A stretch of DNA of 64,000 bases from Paenibacillus sp. 481 (GCF_021223605.1 NZ_CP075175.1:3861501-3925500), one strand, 5' to 3'. Shown: positions 47,626 to 57,162, numbered from the stretch's first letter. Translations and numbers: made by a program. Notes: generated from the sequence alone by a model not told the origin.

Positions 47626-47733
47626 ATTGCTCTGTAAATTGCTCTGTAAATTGTTCAGTGAATTGCTATGTGATTCGCGATGTGACTTGTGATGTCATTT
47701 GTTAAGTGACTCGTTGTGCGATTTGCTCTGCGA
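47626..47733. repeat. Nine-copy degenerate 12-nt tandem repeat across the 3' end of ypdA
   Basis: Units begin ATTGCTCTGTAA (47626), repeat exactly once, then drift (ATTGTTCAGTGA, ATTGCTATGTGA, TTCGCGATGTGA, CTTGTGATGTCA, TTTGTTAAGTGA, CTCGTTGTGCGA, TTTGCTCTGCGA). The last 32 bases code for the C-terminal residues of the reductase; the rest is non-coding. Confidence 0.6.
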
Positions 47734-48682
47734 TGATACGGCCGTGGTGTCGGCCTGACTCAATAAACACCTCATTGGCATCCCGTCCAGATGCGATGAC
47801 ACCAGCTACGTAGAGGCCAGGGACGTTCGTTTCCATCGTGTCAGGATGATAGATCGGCTTTTCCTTGTCTGCTTGCAATTGAACACCTGAATCGGCTAGC
47901 ATGTTTCGGTCAGGTCTAAATCCAGTTAAAGCGAGTACAAAATCGGCAGAAATGATATCCACATCCCCCGCTGCATCCTCAATATGTACATAACCAGATT
48001 CAATACGTGTCACTTGTGAAGCGAAGCGCATTTGAATGCGCTGTTTGCTAAGCATGCTTTCAAACAGGGGGCGTACCCACGGCTTAATGCTGCTCGACAA
48101 TTGCTCGCCTCGATAGACGACAGTTACGTGCGCGCCTACCCGTTGCAGTTCCAGCGCAGCATCAATGGCGGAGTTGTTCCCCCCAATGATGGTGACGTTC
48201 ATGCCAGCATAAGGGTGAGCTTCTTGAAAGTAATGGGTGACATGCGATAGTGATTCACCTGGAATTCCTAACAAATTAGGATGATCAAAATATCCTGTCG
48301 CGATAATGACATGGGGCGTCGAGCGACGGGAGGTAGCTCCGTTTTGTGTTCGTGAATGCACCGAAAATGATCCATCGGCTTCTTTTTGTACAGACAGTAC
48401 TTCTTCATAGGCACGAATCCGGAGCTTGTAATGCTCGGCCACTTTTCGATAATAGACAAGCGCCTCGTGACGATAAGGCTTGTCATTTGGCGTGGCAAAT
48501 GGAATACCCCCAATCTCCAATAACTCAGGTGTACTAAAAAACTGTAAATGTGTGGGGTAACGATATATCGAATGCACGATGCAGTTTTTCTCAATAATAA
48601 GCGGATCGATTCCGATGCGCTGCAATTCAATGGCAGCCGATAGTCCGCAAGGTCCGGCCCCAATAATAATGGCTTGTTCCAC
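47702..48682 (-). CDS. ypdA: YpdA family FAD-dependent thiol reductase (bacillithiol disulfide reductase type)
   Basis: 326 residues, GTG start after GGAGGAG. FAD loop IIIGAGPCGLSAAIELQRIG at the N-terminus with an extra Cys as in YpdA/Bdr, NADPH loop VTIIGGNNSAIDAALELQRVG (about 160-180), and GLYVAGVIASGRDANEVFIE at the end. YpdA uses NADPH to reduce bacillithiol disulfide. Single gene; its last codons fall in the 12-nt tandem repeat, so the C-terminal tail (ERRIAEQIAQRVT region) may vary between strains. Confidence 0.92.
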   Translation of the reverse strand: MEQAIIIGAGPCGLSAAIELQRIGIDPLIIEKNCIVHSIYRYPTHLQFFSTPELLEIGGIPFATPNDKPYRHEALVYYRKVAEHYKLRIRAYEEVLSVQKEADGSFSVHSRTQNGATSRRSTPHVIIATGYFDHPNLLGIPGESLSHVTHYFQEAHPYAGMNVTIIGGNNSAIDAALELQRVGAHVTVVYRGEQLSSSIKPWVRPLFESMLSKQRIQMRFASQVTRIESGYVHIEDAAGDVDIISADFVLALTGFRPDRNMLADSGVQLQADKEKPIYHPDTMETNVPGLYVAGVIASGRDANEVFIESGRHHGRIIAEQIAQRVT

Positions 48683-48843
48683 TTTAATCTCCTCCGTTCA
48701 GACATGATAGTTATCGTTATATCGTAACTGAAAATAGCGACGATTGACAACGCTCATAAAACATATCAGAAGGCGTAACCATCTATAAGTTGGCTGCGCC
48801 TTCTGTATCTGTGCTTGTCGTGTTGTTCGACAACAATATTACG

Positions 48844-50271
48844 TTATTCCGAAGTCTCAAGACATGGGACCGCTTGAAGCGACTTTCCTTGTTCTTCGTA
48901 TTCTTGAGGTACGATATAGGACGATGTGTAGACGAGTATTTTCCCGTCTTCATAAATGCTCGTAATGGTATGTGTTGGAGTCGATGTTGGAGTTGGAGCC
49001 AGATCTGGAACCAGAGCTGGCGCTGGTGTTGGTGTTGGGGTGGTTGCAGTAACTGTGGCAGGGTCTGGGATCGGAATTTGCGAATCCATTTGGATGGAAA
49101 GCAAGTCAGAATCCGCAATAAACGGACTCGTGTACGTGATTAAATTGCCGTCGTTGTTATTTTTCAGCACTTTGTTCTCGTACACCCATAATGCATATTC
49201 AAGTGGGCGCATAATGGCAGCTCGGTAAGTGTCGCCATCACCAATTCGATTAAACACCTCACGTGCAGGCTTCGGATTTACTTCGAGCATCCACACATGT
49301 CCGCTGCGATCAATCGCGATATCAAGCGCGATTTCACATAAAGCATCGTACTTTTCCTCCAAATACGAAGCGACTTCCAGTCCTAATGTTCGCGCCTCTT
49401 CTTTGACACGATGGATGAGCAAATAGTCTGCAATCCATTGATTCAGCAATACGTCCATTGCTACGGCTTCGCCGCCGCCGTGCAAATTGGACGTTATGCT
49501 TTTTTCTGCTCCGATTCTGCCTGCGCAGCCCGTAAGGGACCAATTGCCGTATCGATCTTTTTGCACAAGCATGCGATAATCGTGCACACGCCCGTTCGGC
49601 AAATTCAACGATATTCCTTGCTGAACGAGATATCGCTCTCTGGCATTCCATGCGGCTAATTTAATCGCCAGTTGGGACCAAGTCAATTTTTGCGGACGAA
49701 TAATGCGCCGTTGCTGATCTCGCCCTTGTACATATACGACTTGATTGGACGATTTCAACCGTTCAATCCGTAAGATGCCCCGCCCTCCCGTGCCGTTAAT
49801 AGGCTTCAAGTAAACGAGCGGCTCTTGCTTAATCATGCGCTGTACGTCTTGCACACACGTATACAAGCGCGTCACAGGCAAATGCTGACGAATAGAAGGC
49901 AGGGTGGACAATACTTGGTGTATCGTCCATTTATTGCGCAGCGGGCGGTTAAGGAACAGCAGATTGTTGTATTTGGCGCGAAATTTGCGTAATTGTTCAA
50001 ATCGATAACTATTTTGCAGACGGCAGCGATCAAATATCATATGAGGGAACTTCATCCATCTATAGTGCCAACGATCGGATTCGGGATGATAGCACATGGC
50101 GTTGATGCGGCGGTTGGATTCATCGACGTCTTGCGGCGTGAACACGAAGACGTTAAGACCGATTTGCTTTCCCAAGGTGATCATTTTCTGATAGATCGAC
50201 CGTTCTTCAAGATGCTTCTGTTCATTTGTGTATAACGTTAATATGCCAAGTACCGGTTGAGCCAAGCGCAT
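48844..50271 (-). CDS. YheC/YheD family ATP-grasp protein with Pro/Thr-rich tail
   Basis: 475 residues. YheC/D-type spore coat-associated ATP-grasp enzyme: N-terminal alpha/beta (1-110), ATP-binding LVYLKPINGTGGRGILRI, YLVQQGISL, VHDYRMLVQKDRYGNWSLTG and the metal-binding IAIDRSGHVWMLEVNPKPAR. Beyond about residue 385 comes a tail not found in its neighbours, including TPTPTPAPALVPDLAPTPTS (about 418-438). Fifth and last gene of a five-gene run; 18 bases after the previous one, with GAAGGTGA before the ATG. Reaction unknown; ATP-grasp enzymes usually join a carboxylate to an amine. Confidence 0.9.
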   Translation of the reverse strand: MRLAQPVLGILTLYTNEQKHLEERSIYQKMITLGKQIGLNVFVFTPQDVDESNRRINAMCYHPESDRWHYRWMKFPHMIFDRCRLQNSYRFEQLRKFRAKYNNLLFLNRPLRNKWTIHQVLSTLPSIRQHLPVTRLYTCVQDVQRMIKQEPLVYLKPINGTGGRGILRIERLKSSNQVVYVQGRDQQRRIIRPQKLTWSQLAIKLAAWNARERYLVQQGISLNLPNGRVHDYRMLVQKDRYGNWSLTGCAGRIGAEKSITSNLHGGGEAVAMDVLLNQWIADYLLIHRVKEEARTLGLEVASYLEEKYDALCEIALDIAIDRSGHVWMLEVNPKPAREVFNRIGDGDTYRAAIMRPLEYALWVYENKVLKNNNDGNLITYTSPFIADSDLLSIQMDSQIPIPDPATVTATTPTPTPAPALVPDLAPTPTSTPTHTITSIYEDGKILVYTSSYIVPQEYEEQGKSLQAVPCLETSE

Positions 50272-50289
50272 TCACCTTCTTCTTGTCCG

Positions 50290-51399
50290 TTATCCACTTG
50301 GTTTGGCAAGGAACGTGCTGTATTGAAAAATGCGCTCCAAAGAACGTTTACGGATGTGCGGTTCGTCAAATTTCATCGGTTTGGCATTGGCTTCAAAAAA
50401 CCAGATGCCTCCGCTAGCGTCCACTCCCAAATCCATTGACATTTCTCCAAGCGTCTGACCGGAGCCGCGTTCAATTTGACGAGCGATAATGAGCGCGGCG
50501 TTTTTTGTGCGAATGAGGATGCGTTTTGACTGTTCTATACCAAATATTGACGTTAGCAGCTTCTCAGGATCGTCAATGCTTCCTCCACGTGGGACGTGGG
50601 TCGTTATGCTCAATGAACCTGCAACCCGAGCCCCTACGCCCGTGATGTCCCATTGTCCTTTGCCATTTTTCTGGACGAGTACGCGTAAGTCAAAAGGTCT
50701 GCGATCGATTGAGGCAAGCAAGATGCCTTGCTGAACGATATAGTTGTGCTGTGAAGCTTGCTTGCGAATACGCGTCCATAGCTTCGTAATCGTAGCGCAT
50801 TTGTACGATACGTTCTTTTTCTTGTCTTGAATTTTCAACCGAAACTTTAATGCTTTGGTTGGATTTACACGCAATGTCATAATGCCAACACCCGCCTTGC
50901 CACTTTCGGGCTTTAAAAATAAGAACGGATGCTTATGCAACATTTTTCCTAAGTGGATAGGTGTCGTCAACCGTTGGGTGGAAGGAATAAATTGTTTCGT
51001 CGTCCGTGATTTTTTTAGCCATTCGAACAGATGCCATTTGTTGAAAAAGAAAGGGTTGAACAGTCGGATCGTGGGATGAGTCACCAAGTCGACTATTTTC
51101 TTGATCACAGGAGGCTGCATTTCATCTTCGCGTAGCGGGATGCGATTGTAAATCACTTGTGGCAGCGGGAACCATTCCTGCTGCCATATGTTCTGTTCAA
51201 ATTGATAGCGATACCCGATAATTCGTCTAGCGTCCAGCTTTAAGTCTTTCACCGTGACGATATAAACGAGAAATCCCATCTCCTTACCCGTTTGCAACAA
51301 GTCCACGAAGTTCTCTCGATTACCTCTAAACAAATCTTTCTCGTCATCAATCGTTAGTATGGCAACGACCGGCAATTGCTCCTGTTCCAATTCGCTCAA
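50290..51399 (-). CDS. YheC/YheD family ATP-grasp protein
   Basis: 369 residues, the shortest of the five. TTG start whose codon overlaps the upstream stop (TTGA), AGGAGG eight bases before. ATP-grasp motifs: FLFLKPESGKAGVGIMTL, YIVQQGILLAS, FDLRVLVQKNGKGQWDITG and VDASGGIWFFEANAKPMKF. It lacks the extra N-terminal beta domain of the 459- and 456-residue paralogues. Fourth gene of the operon. Confidence 0.9.
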   Translation of the reverse strand: MSELEQEQLPVVAILTIDDEKDLFRGNRENFVDLLQTGKEMGFLVYIVTVKDLKLDARRIIGYRYQFEQNIWQQEWFPLPQVIYNRIPLREDEMQPPVIKKIVDLVTHPTIRLFNPFFFNKWHLFEWLKKSRTTKQFIPSTQRLTTPIHLGKMLHKHPFLFLKPESGKAGVGIMTLRVNPTKALKFRLKIQDKKKNVSYKCATITKLWTRIRKQASQHNYIVQQGILLASIDRRPFDLRVLVQKNGKGQWDITGVGARVAGSLSITTHVPRGGSIDDPEKLLTSIFGIEQSKRILIRTKNAALIIARQIERGSGQTLGEMSMDLGVDASGGIWFFEANAKPMKFDEPHIRKRSLERIFQYSTFLAKPSG

Positions 51400-52775
51400 A
51401 ATTCATCCCTCCTGAGAAATTTACTCAGGTACAGGCAATGTTCAATAATGTGATTAAGAGAAGCGGTTCCTTCATCTTTTAACGATGGATGCTTAAAAAT
51501 GGAGCGACCTGGTTTGGCATTCGCTTCGAACATCCATACATGTTCATCACGATCAATACCAATATCAAATCCTAATTCACCGATTAAATGAGGGTGGTTG
51601 CGTTCGATTGCTTCCGCAAGATCAATGGCAACTCGTTTGGCGTCCTCCAACACCTCCTCTGCCCGGTCACCGAATTCGCGTTCCAGCGCTTGTTCAGGAG
51701 TCATGAGTTGCCCACCATTTTTGACGTGAGTGGTGACACTGCCTTTTCCGGCCTTTTTGGCGCCGATTCCGACGACCGTCCATACGTTTTCACCGTTTTT
51801 GTGCATATGAAACCGAAAATCGATCGGGCAACCATCGATCTCAATGAGCCGTACACCTTGCTGGACGACGTAATTGAGCAAACTTTGACCATGTCTAGCT
51901 TCCAGCATGCGCATCAGACTAGAAAAATGTTTGAAGCGAAGCAGTACATTTTTGCCGTTGCTCGTATAGCGAGCGAAGTATCCTTTTTTGGGCAAATAGG
52001 TAAGTCTATAAATGCCGATACCTAAACTGCCTGCCGTCGGTTTATAGTAGACGAATTGATGTCTTTCAAGCATGCTTTTTATCATATCGGAGGTTGGGCT
52101 CATGACAGATTCTGGTACATAGCGATTAGCGTCAAGCTCATCTTTTAGCAGTTCATATACATCCGATTTATTAAAGAAGCTCCAGTTGAAAAACGGAATC
52201 TTTTTTCTAATTAATCGTTCACGCAGTCCGTTAATCGCCGCGGACGTTTCCGCCCGCCGACTATGGAGGCGGTTATACACAACATCTGGCAGGGGCACAG
52301 TTCTTCTCATCCAACCGCCGGACTCACTAAGGAAATAGGCGGACACCGTCTCGTCATGCCAATCAATGTCGTTAGGGTGAAAGGCGCATATATAAGCTTT
52401 TTTGTTGCCTGCCTTGAGTAGCTGCTTGATAAAATTAGAGCGATTCCCAAAAGGCGTCGCATTGGGCCGATTCGTTGTGGCATCAGACATAATGCCGATG
52501 AGCGGACCGATTTGCAAATCGCCTTCGGATTCATTTAAGAGGTGCACCATAGCTGATCTCGGCACATGAACATAGTTGCGCAACCCAGCGCTGACGAATA
52601 GATGTTTACCTGGTTTTCGAATCGGTTTAACGGAAACGGGAGTGACGATTTTTCCGAAGCGAAGCCGCACCGTTTTTTTACCGGCTAGTTTGAGTTGTTT
52701 TAAGAGTGAGTTGGACACGTATAATACTTTTTCAGGATTTGGCGTTAAATGCACGTTACAAACCGTCAAACTCAT
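51396..52775 (-). CDS. YheC/YheD family ATP-grasp protein with N-terminal beta domain
   Basis: 459 residues. Residues 1-105 form an additional beta-rich domain (VLYVSNSLLKQLKLAGKKTV, then KHLFVSAGLRNYVHVPRSAM), also seen in the 456-residue paralogue, followed by the ATP-grasp part: FVYYKPTAGSLGIGIYRL, YVVQQGVRLIE, IDFRFHMHKNGENVWTVVG and IDRDEHVWMFEANAKPGRS. The LVQK motif is changed to HMHK. AGGAGG precedes the ATG; four-base overlaps on both sides. Third gene of the operon. Confidence 0.9.
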   Translation of the reverse strand: MSLTVCNVHLTPNPEKVLYVSNSLLKQLKLAGKKTVRLRFGKIVTPVSVKPIRKPGKHLFVSAGLRNYVHVPRSAMVHLLNESEGDLQIGPLIGIMSDATTNRPNATPFGNRSNFIKQLLKAGNKKAYICAFHPNDIDWHDETVSAYFLSESGGWMRRTVPLPDVVYNRLHSRRAETSAAINGLRERLIRKKIPFFNWSFFNKSDVYELLKDELDANRYVPESVMSPTSDMIKSMLERHQFVYYKPTAGSLGIGIYRLTYLPKKGYFARYTSNGKNVLLRFKHFSSLMRMLEARHGQSLLNYVVQQGVRLIEIDGCPIDFRFHMHKNGENVWTVVGIGAKKAGKGSVTTHVKNGGQLMTPEQALEREFGDRAEEVLEDAKRVAIDLAEAIERNHPHLIGELGFDIGIDRDEHVWMFEANAKPGRSIFKHPSLKDEGTASLNHIIEHCLYLSKFLRRDEF

Positions 52776-53962
52776 GGACAGACCCTCCTAAGATGTCGAA
52801 CCATAACGTGACGCGCGTACAAAATAGGGTATTCCACGGATTTAAGGGCAGCATCTCGCTCACCGCTTTGACTAAATACATTACGGCCGGGTTTCGAATT
52901 CACTTCCAGCAGCCATAGATGTGCATTTCGGTCAATTCCGAAGTCGAGCCCTAGTTCTGATAAGCGTCCGTGCCGTTGTTCAAGCGCAGGCGGAATAAGC
53001 TTGCTGTAGTGACGAATCGTACTTGCCAGCCGCTCGGCTTCGCTCGGGCCGAACTGCTCAATCAAGAACGGAAGAGCCTGAACAGAGTGGCCACCGCCAT
53101 GCAAGTTGGATGTTACACTCGTGCTGCATCCAACACGCACAGCCATGCCTGTAAACTTCCATTGTCCACGCTCATTTTTTTGCATGAGTACGCGAACGTC
53201 AAACGGTCTTTCTTCCTGATCCGTTAGCGACAAGTACGGCTGGACAATATATCGTCGCTTGCTGATGAAGTGGTCGATCCATTGCAACCCGGATTCAACG
53301 GTAGAAAAACCTTTTTGCACGAGCGAGTTGTCACGATTTCGCCCCCGCACTTGAAGTGGGTACATCGTACGCTGTCCCTCGTCTGCCCGGGCGCGACGAA
53401 CATGAAGGGTGGAGCGTCCGTGGCTCCCCCCTTGCGGTTTGAGGAACACGTTAGCATCATGGTGATTCAGTTGCTCAGCTAGTGCCTTCATGCCTTTGTA
53501 TACCGTAGTAGGTGGCATAATGGGAGCTAAGTCGGGACAGGTGGACAAGGAACGGAATATATCCCATTTCCCGCCTAAGCCGATACCTAGCCACCGGATG
53601 CCTGCACGTTGCATCCGAGACATCGCGACTTTCGTCCGATAGTGCTGCATCTCGTTAGCATACGTGCATCGATCGTACACTAACGCAGGCAATGCGACGT
53701 GACGAGTTTCCCAGCCTCCAGCATGATAGTGATAAGCCGTTACGCTCATGTTATCCCAGTCGATGTGCAAGGGAGAAAACACGAGCACGGTAACGCCTAA
53801 TTTATGGCCTGCCATACAAAGTTTGCGGCTGTACATGGGTTCAGTGAGCGGATAAATGTGTGCATTTGCAGCTGTGTCGGTGTCGGTTGAAGGTGCAGAG
53901 GAGGATTCATTTTGCAGTACGCCGAGCACGGCGTTGTCCCTCCTTGGAGTCCATACGTCCAT
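52772..53962 (-). CDS. YheC/YheD family ATP-grasp protein
   Basis: 396 residues. Motifs: VFLKPQGGSHGRSTLHV, where the usual third glycine of the ATP loop is replaced; YIVQPYLSLTD, where QQG becomes QPY; FDVRVLMQKNERGQWKFTG; and IDRNAHLWLLEVNSKPGRN. The altered ATP loop and QPY could mean weaker or changed activity. AAGGAGGTG precedes the ATG. Second gene of the operon, 14 bases after the first, overlapping the third by four. Confidence 0.9.
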   Translation of the reverse strand: MDVWTPRRDNAVLGVLQNESSSAPSTDTDTAANAHIYPLTEPMYSRKLCMAGHKLGVTVLVFSPLHIDWDNMSVTAYHYHAGGWETRHVALPALVYDRCTYANEMQHYRTKVAMSRMQRAGIRWLGIGLGGKWDIFRSLSTCPDLAPIMPPTTVYKGMKALAEQLNHHDANVFLKPQGGSHGRSTLHVRRARADEGQRTMYPLQVRGRNRDNSLVQKGFSTVESGLQWIDHFISKRRYIVQPYLSLTDQEERPFDVRVLMQKNERGQWKFTGMAVRVGCSTSVTSNLHGGGHSVQALPFLIEQFGPSEAERLASTIRHYSKLIPPALEQRHGRLSELGLDFGIDRNAHLWLLEVNSKPGRNVFSQSGERDAALKSVEYPILYARHVMVRHLRRVCP

Positions 53963-53976
53963 GGATGACCACCTCC

Positions 53977-55347
53977 TTAAAAGCCAGCTAAATGGCGAGC
54001 ATATTCGACCATTTTGCGTACAGAAGGGCGTATTTTACTTTCATTAAGCGGTGTGTTATCACTTTTGGAAGGTTTGGAATTCACTTCTAGAAGCCATACT
54101 CTTCCGTGTTCATCGACGGCTAAATCGATACCTAGTTCGCCAAAATGCAGCGGGATATAAGTTTCGACTCCGCGTGCAATATCAAGCGCAGCACGCTGTA
54201 AGCGAACGTAGATGTCTGTCCGTGAATCAGACGATAGTTCCGAACTCGTGATGGCCTCTTTTACCGTACTTAACGTACCGCCGCGTGCAAGATTGGACAC
54301 AAAATGCTGATTGCTGGCTACGCGCGCCACGATAGAAGTAATCGTCCATTTTCCGGTAGCATTTTTTTGCACAAGAGCTCGAAAGTCGACGGGGCGCTTT
54401 TCATTTTCGATCAGCGTTAATCCTTGCTGAATTTGGTAGCTGTTCGTTTTCATTTTTCCAGATAGGCTCGAGAACAGCTTAAGCAGGCTACTAAAAGATT
54501 GGCGACGCGTTCCGTTTACAGTTGAATACATCGCTTGATACGTATTGTCCGGCAATTTAGATACACGAACGATACCTTTGCCAAGGCTGCCACGAGCCGG
54601 CTTAAGAAAGACGGTGTTGTAACGAGCGCACATCGTCTTCAGGGTTGTAAAGCTGCGCAGGAGATGGGATTCTGGTAAATACTTTTGTAACTGAACATCG
54701 GGCTGTAGGGCATCAAATACTTCGGTCTTATCGAGAAATTTTTCGTTAAAGATGTGGGTTTTATGACGCAGTTTTACTTCTTTCATAAAATGCTGTACGC
54801 TAGGTTTGTTCTCTATCTTGCGCGAAGGAAGTCGATTGTTGATGACATCTGGGATCGGCATTGTTGCTTTTTGCCAGCATCCATTTGCGTAAACCCACCC
54901 TTGCACACCGCTGTATTGATCTAGGATTTGTTCAGGTGTAAAGAAGCAAGCGACAGCCCCGTGAGCTTGACAGGCATCTACGAGTTCTTTACAGAACAAC
55001 GTAATTTGCCCAAACGGCTTATCAGGCGTATCTGGCCGGTCTCTGCTTATCATCACACCAACAAGTGGGCCAAGGCATAACGTGTGGCTTGCCGATTTAT
55101 ATACAGCTCGGAGCGTAACGCCGGATTGTAGTCCCATCTTCCGTGCCAATACATGATTCATGCGCAAGCCGTCATAGCGGGGGACAGGAACGACTGTCAC
55201 ATGGTGCTTAAATGATCCAAAGCGAAGTGTTAGTGGTTGGTTGACCGGGATTTTCCACTGTTTGACGTAAGCTTCGCCTAACATGAGCACTTCTTCTCGC
55301 AAGATGCCGGAACTGATGACCTGGAGCGTTACTTTTGTTTTGGACAT
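53977..55347 (-). CDS. YheC/YheD family ATP-grasp protein with N-terminal beta domain
   Basis: 456 residues, first gene of the five-gene ATP-grasp operon; AAGGAG precedes the ATG. Residues 1-105 are the beta-rich domain shared with the 459-residue paralogue (VKQWKIPVNQPLTLRFGSFK). ATP-grasp motifs: VFLKPARGSLGKGIVRV, YQIQQGLTLIE, VDFRALVQKNATGKWTITS and VDEHGRVWLLEVNSKPSKS. Divergent from yheB; in B. subtilis the yheC/D genes also neighbour yheB and yheA. Confidence 0.9.
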   Translation of the reverse strand: MSKTKVTLQVISSGILREEVLMLGEAYVKQWKIPVNQPLTLRFGSFKHHVTVVPVPRYDGLRMNHVLARKMGLQSGVTLRAVYKSASHTLCLGPLVGVMISRDRPDTPDKPFGQITLFCKELVDACQAHGAVACFFTPEQILDQYSGVQGWVYANGCWQKATMPIPDVINNRLPSRKIENKPSVQHFMKEVKLRHKTHIFNEKFLDKTEVFDALQPDVQLQKYLPESHLLRSFTTLKTMCARYNTVFLKPARGSLGKGIVRVSKLPDNTYQAMYSTVNGTRRQSFSSLLKLFSSLSGKMKTNSYQIQQGLTLIENEKRPVDFRALVQKNATGKWTITSIVARVASNQHFVSNLARGGTLSTVKEAITSSELSSDSRTDIYVRLQRAALDIARGVETYIPLHFGELGIDLAVDEHGRVWLLEVNSKPSKSDNTPLNESKIRPSVRKMVEYARHLAGF

Positions 55348-55493
55348 GTTGGTTCTCCTTCCAACAACAACTTACTGTCCTTGATACGTTGGGCACCTGT
55401 ACGGGTCAATACAGGTGAACCATATACGCTAATGTATCATATGAGGACATATTTTCCTTGGTGATTAACCTATGCAGGAAAGGATGCGGATTT

Positions 55494-56675
55494 ATGCCCA
55501 CTTGGTTATTTATTCTTTTTAGCGTGTCCGTAGCTGCCGTTGTAGGCGGGATTACGAATCACTTTGCGATTAAGATGCTATTTCACCCCCGAATTCCGAT
55601 TAAAATTGGGCGGTGGCGAGTACCGTTTACCCCGGGGCTCATCCCAAAGCGGAAAGAGGATATTGCTGCTTCGCTAGGGGATGTGGTGGCCGAATACTTA
55701 GTAACAAGCGATGGGCTACGAGCGATGCTCAATAAGCCTAATGTGCAAGAGAAAGCGACGTCGTCGCTGCTTAACGGGCTAGAGCGATGGCTGCAAGACG
55801 AGCGTACGGTACGCGAATGGTCAAGCACTTTATTTCCTGATCGAGAGTGGGAAGATGTACGCGATCAACTAGCGGAGCGTCTACAAGCTTGGACTGATGC
55901 AGGATTTAGAAAATGGTGGACAAGCAACCAACTAGATGTGCGTCCGTTGTCAGAGTTGTTGCCCATGTACTCAGATGAGACACGCGAGCGGATTGCTGCT
56001 AGAACGGCAACGTTGTTGTTGTCGGCTGTGCGGGAAGAAATATTGTCCCCTAATGGTCAACATATGCTACGCAAGATGGCATCTGGAGTGTTAGAGCGTA
56101 CCCAAGGCTTCTTCGGTACGATGGCTGCTATGTTTGTCGATGAGGATAAACTTGTATCGAAGATGACGCCCATTATTGCAGAGCAGTTGCATTCGATATC
56201 CGTACATACGGCAGTGGCGCAATTTATCGCGAACAAATTGCAGGAATGGGGTAACCAGTCGCCTGCTGAACTCATACGCGCATTTACCGATCAGGAGCAT
56301 ACGGAACAGGAGCCTGTAGATTGGCTCTTGGAACATCTACCTGCATTAACGCGTTGGACTGAGCGTGTGGAGCGACTCGGTGACGTTCGCCCAACAGTGT
56401 GGCTTGGTCAAGTTCGTCATACGTGGGAACCTTATGTGCCGCGTGTGGTAGAAGTTGGGCTGAGGTTGCTCGATAACAACTTAGAGCGGCTTGTCGCAGT
56501 TGTGAACTTGCAAGAAATGGTGCGTATGCAGGTTGAGCGTTTTCCTGTTGAACGCTTGGAGACGATTATTTTGAGCGTCTCAGGTAAAGAATTCCGAGCG
56601 ATTACATGGCTTGGTGCTGTATTAGGGGGACTTATCGGTCTGCTGCAAGGCGTGGTCATGCTAGCACTAAAATGA
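55494..56675 (+). CDS. yheB: DUF445 membrane protein YheB
   Basis: 393 residues; the start at 55494 gives the family opening (LFILFSVSVAAVVGGITNHF), with AAGGA upstream. Hydrophobic segments at both ends and a long soluble middle part are typical. The conserved NHFAIKMLFHPRIPIKIGRW and PFTPGLIPKRKEDIAASLGD motifs identify DUF445. Function unknown; YheB is linked to sporulation by context. Divergent from the ATP-grasp operon and followed by yheA. Confidence 0.92.
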   Translation: MPTWLFILFSVSVAAVVGGITNHFAIKMLFHPRIPIKIGRWRVPFTPGLIPKRKEDIAASLGDVVAEYLVTSDGLRAMLNKPNVQEKATSSLLNGLERWLQDERTVREWSSTLFPDREWEDVRDQLAERLQAWTDAGFRKWWTSNQLDVRPLSELLPMYSDETRERIAARTATLLLSAVREEILSPNGQHMLRKMASGVLERTQGFFGTMAAMFVDEDKLVSKMTPIIAEQLHSISVHTAVAQFIANKLQEWGNQSPAELIRAFTDQEHTEQEPVDWLLEHLPALTRWTERVERLGDVRPTVWLGQVRHTWEPYVPRVVEVGLRLLDNNLERLVAVVNLQEMVRMQVERFPVERLETIILSVSGKEFRAITWLGAVLGGLIGLLQGVVMLALK

Positions 56676-56823
56676 TGCTGCACAATGTGATGTGACGAAT
56701 GCGTCGTCATTTGTCGTATAAAGAATACATATGGTATGCTGTCTAGGCTGATTATATCAGCCTACTAATTTCTATTTAGGAATGGTTTGATACAGGTTTG
56801 ATAGTAAGAAAGGATGAATGAAT

Positions 56824-57162
56824 ATGTCTAATGTATACGATAAGGCACATGAACTAGCACGTGCTTTGCAAGAATCTCCAGAAGCAAAAGCGATTGAAGA
56901 AGCGATGAAAGCGATCGATGCAAATGAAGAGAGCAAGAGCATGCTTGCGAACTTCCGTCAGCGTCAAGTCGAATTGCAACAGCAGATGATGGCTGGTGAA
57001 ATGCCGCCGCCAGAAGAGATGGAGAACATGCAGAAGCTGTTCGAAGTGATTAGCATGAACCCAGACATGGCAGCCCTGTTTGAGGCAGAGCAGCGCTTGG
57101 CCGTTATTATCCAAGATGTGAACAAGATTGTAACCGATTCTCTTGGCCATATCTATCAATAA
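56824..57162 (+). CDS. yheA: YlbF/YmcA family protein YheA
   Basis: 112 residues, all helical. The pattern SNVYDKAHELARALQESPEA, then MLANFRQRQVELQQQMMAGE and FEAEQRLAVIIQDVNKIV fits the YlbF/YmcA/YheA family, small proteins related to RNase Y regulators. The start at 56824 is preferred because AAGGA lies ten bases upstream; an ATG at 56818 is too close. Follows yheB, as in B. subtilis. Confidence 0.93.
   Translation: MSNVYDKAHELARALQESPEAKAIEEAMKAIDANEESKSMLANFRQRQVELQQQMMAGEMPPPEEMENMQKLFEVISMNPDMAALFEAEQRLAVIIQDVNKIVTDSLGHIYQ

Noticed and set aside
48790-49228. Plus-strand frames opposite the Pro/Thr-rich tail
   Set aside because: They read as Trp/Ser- or Val/Gly-rich low complexity, the complement of the Pro/Thr codons, with no ribosome site.
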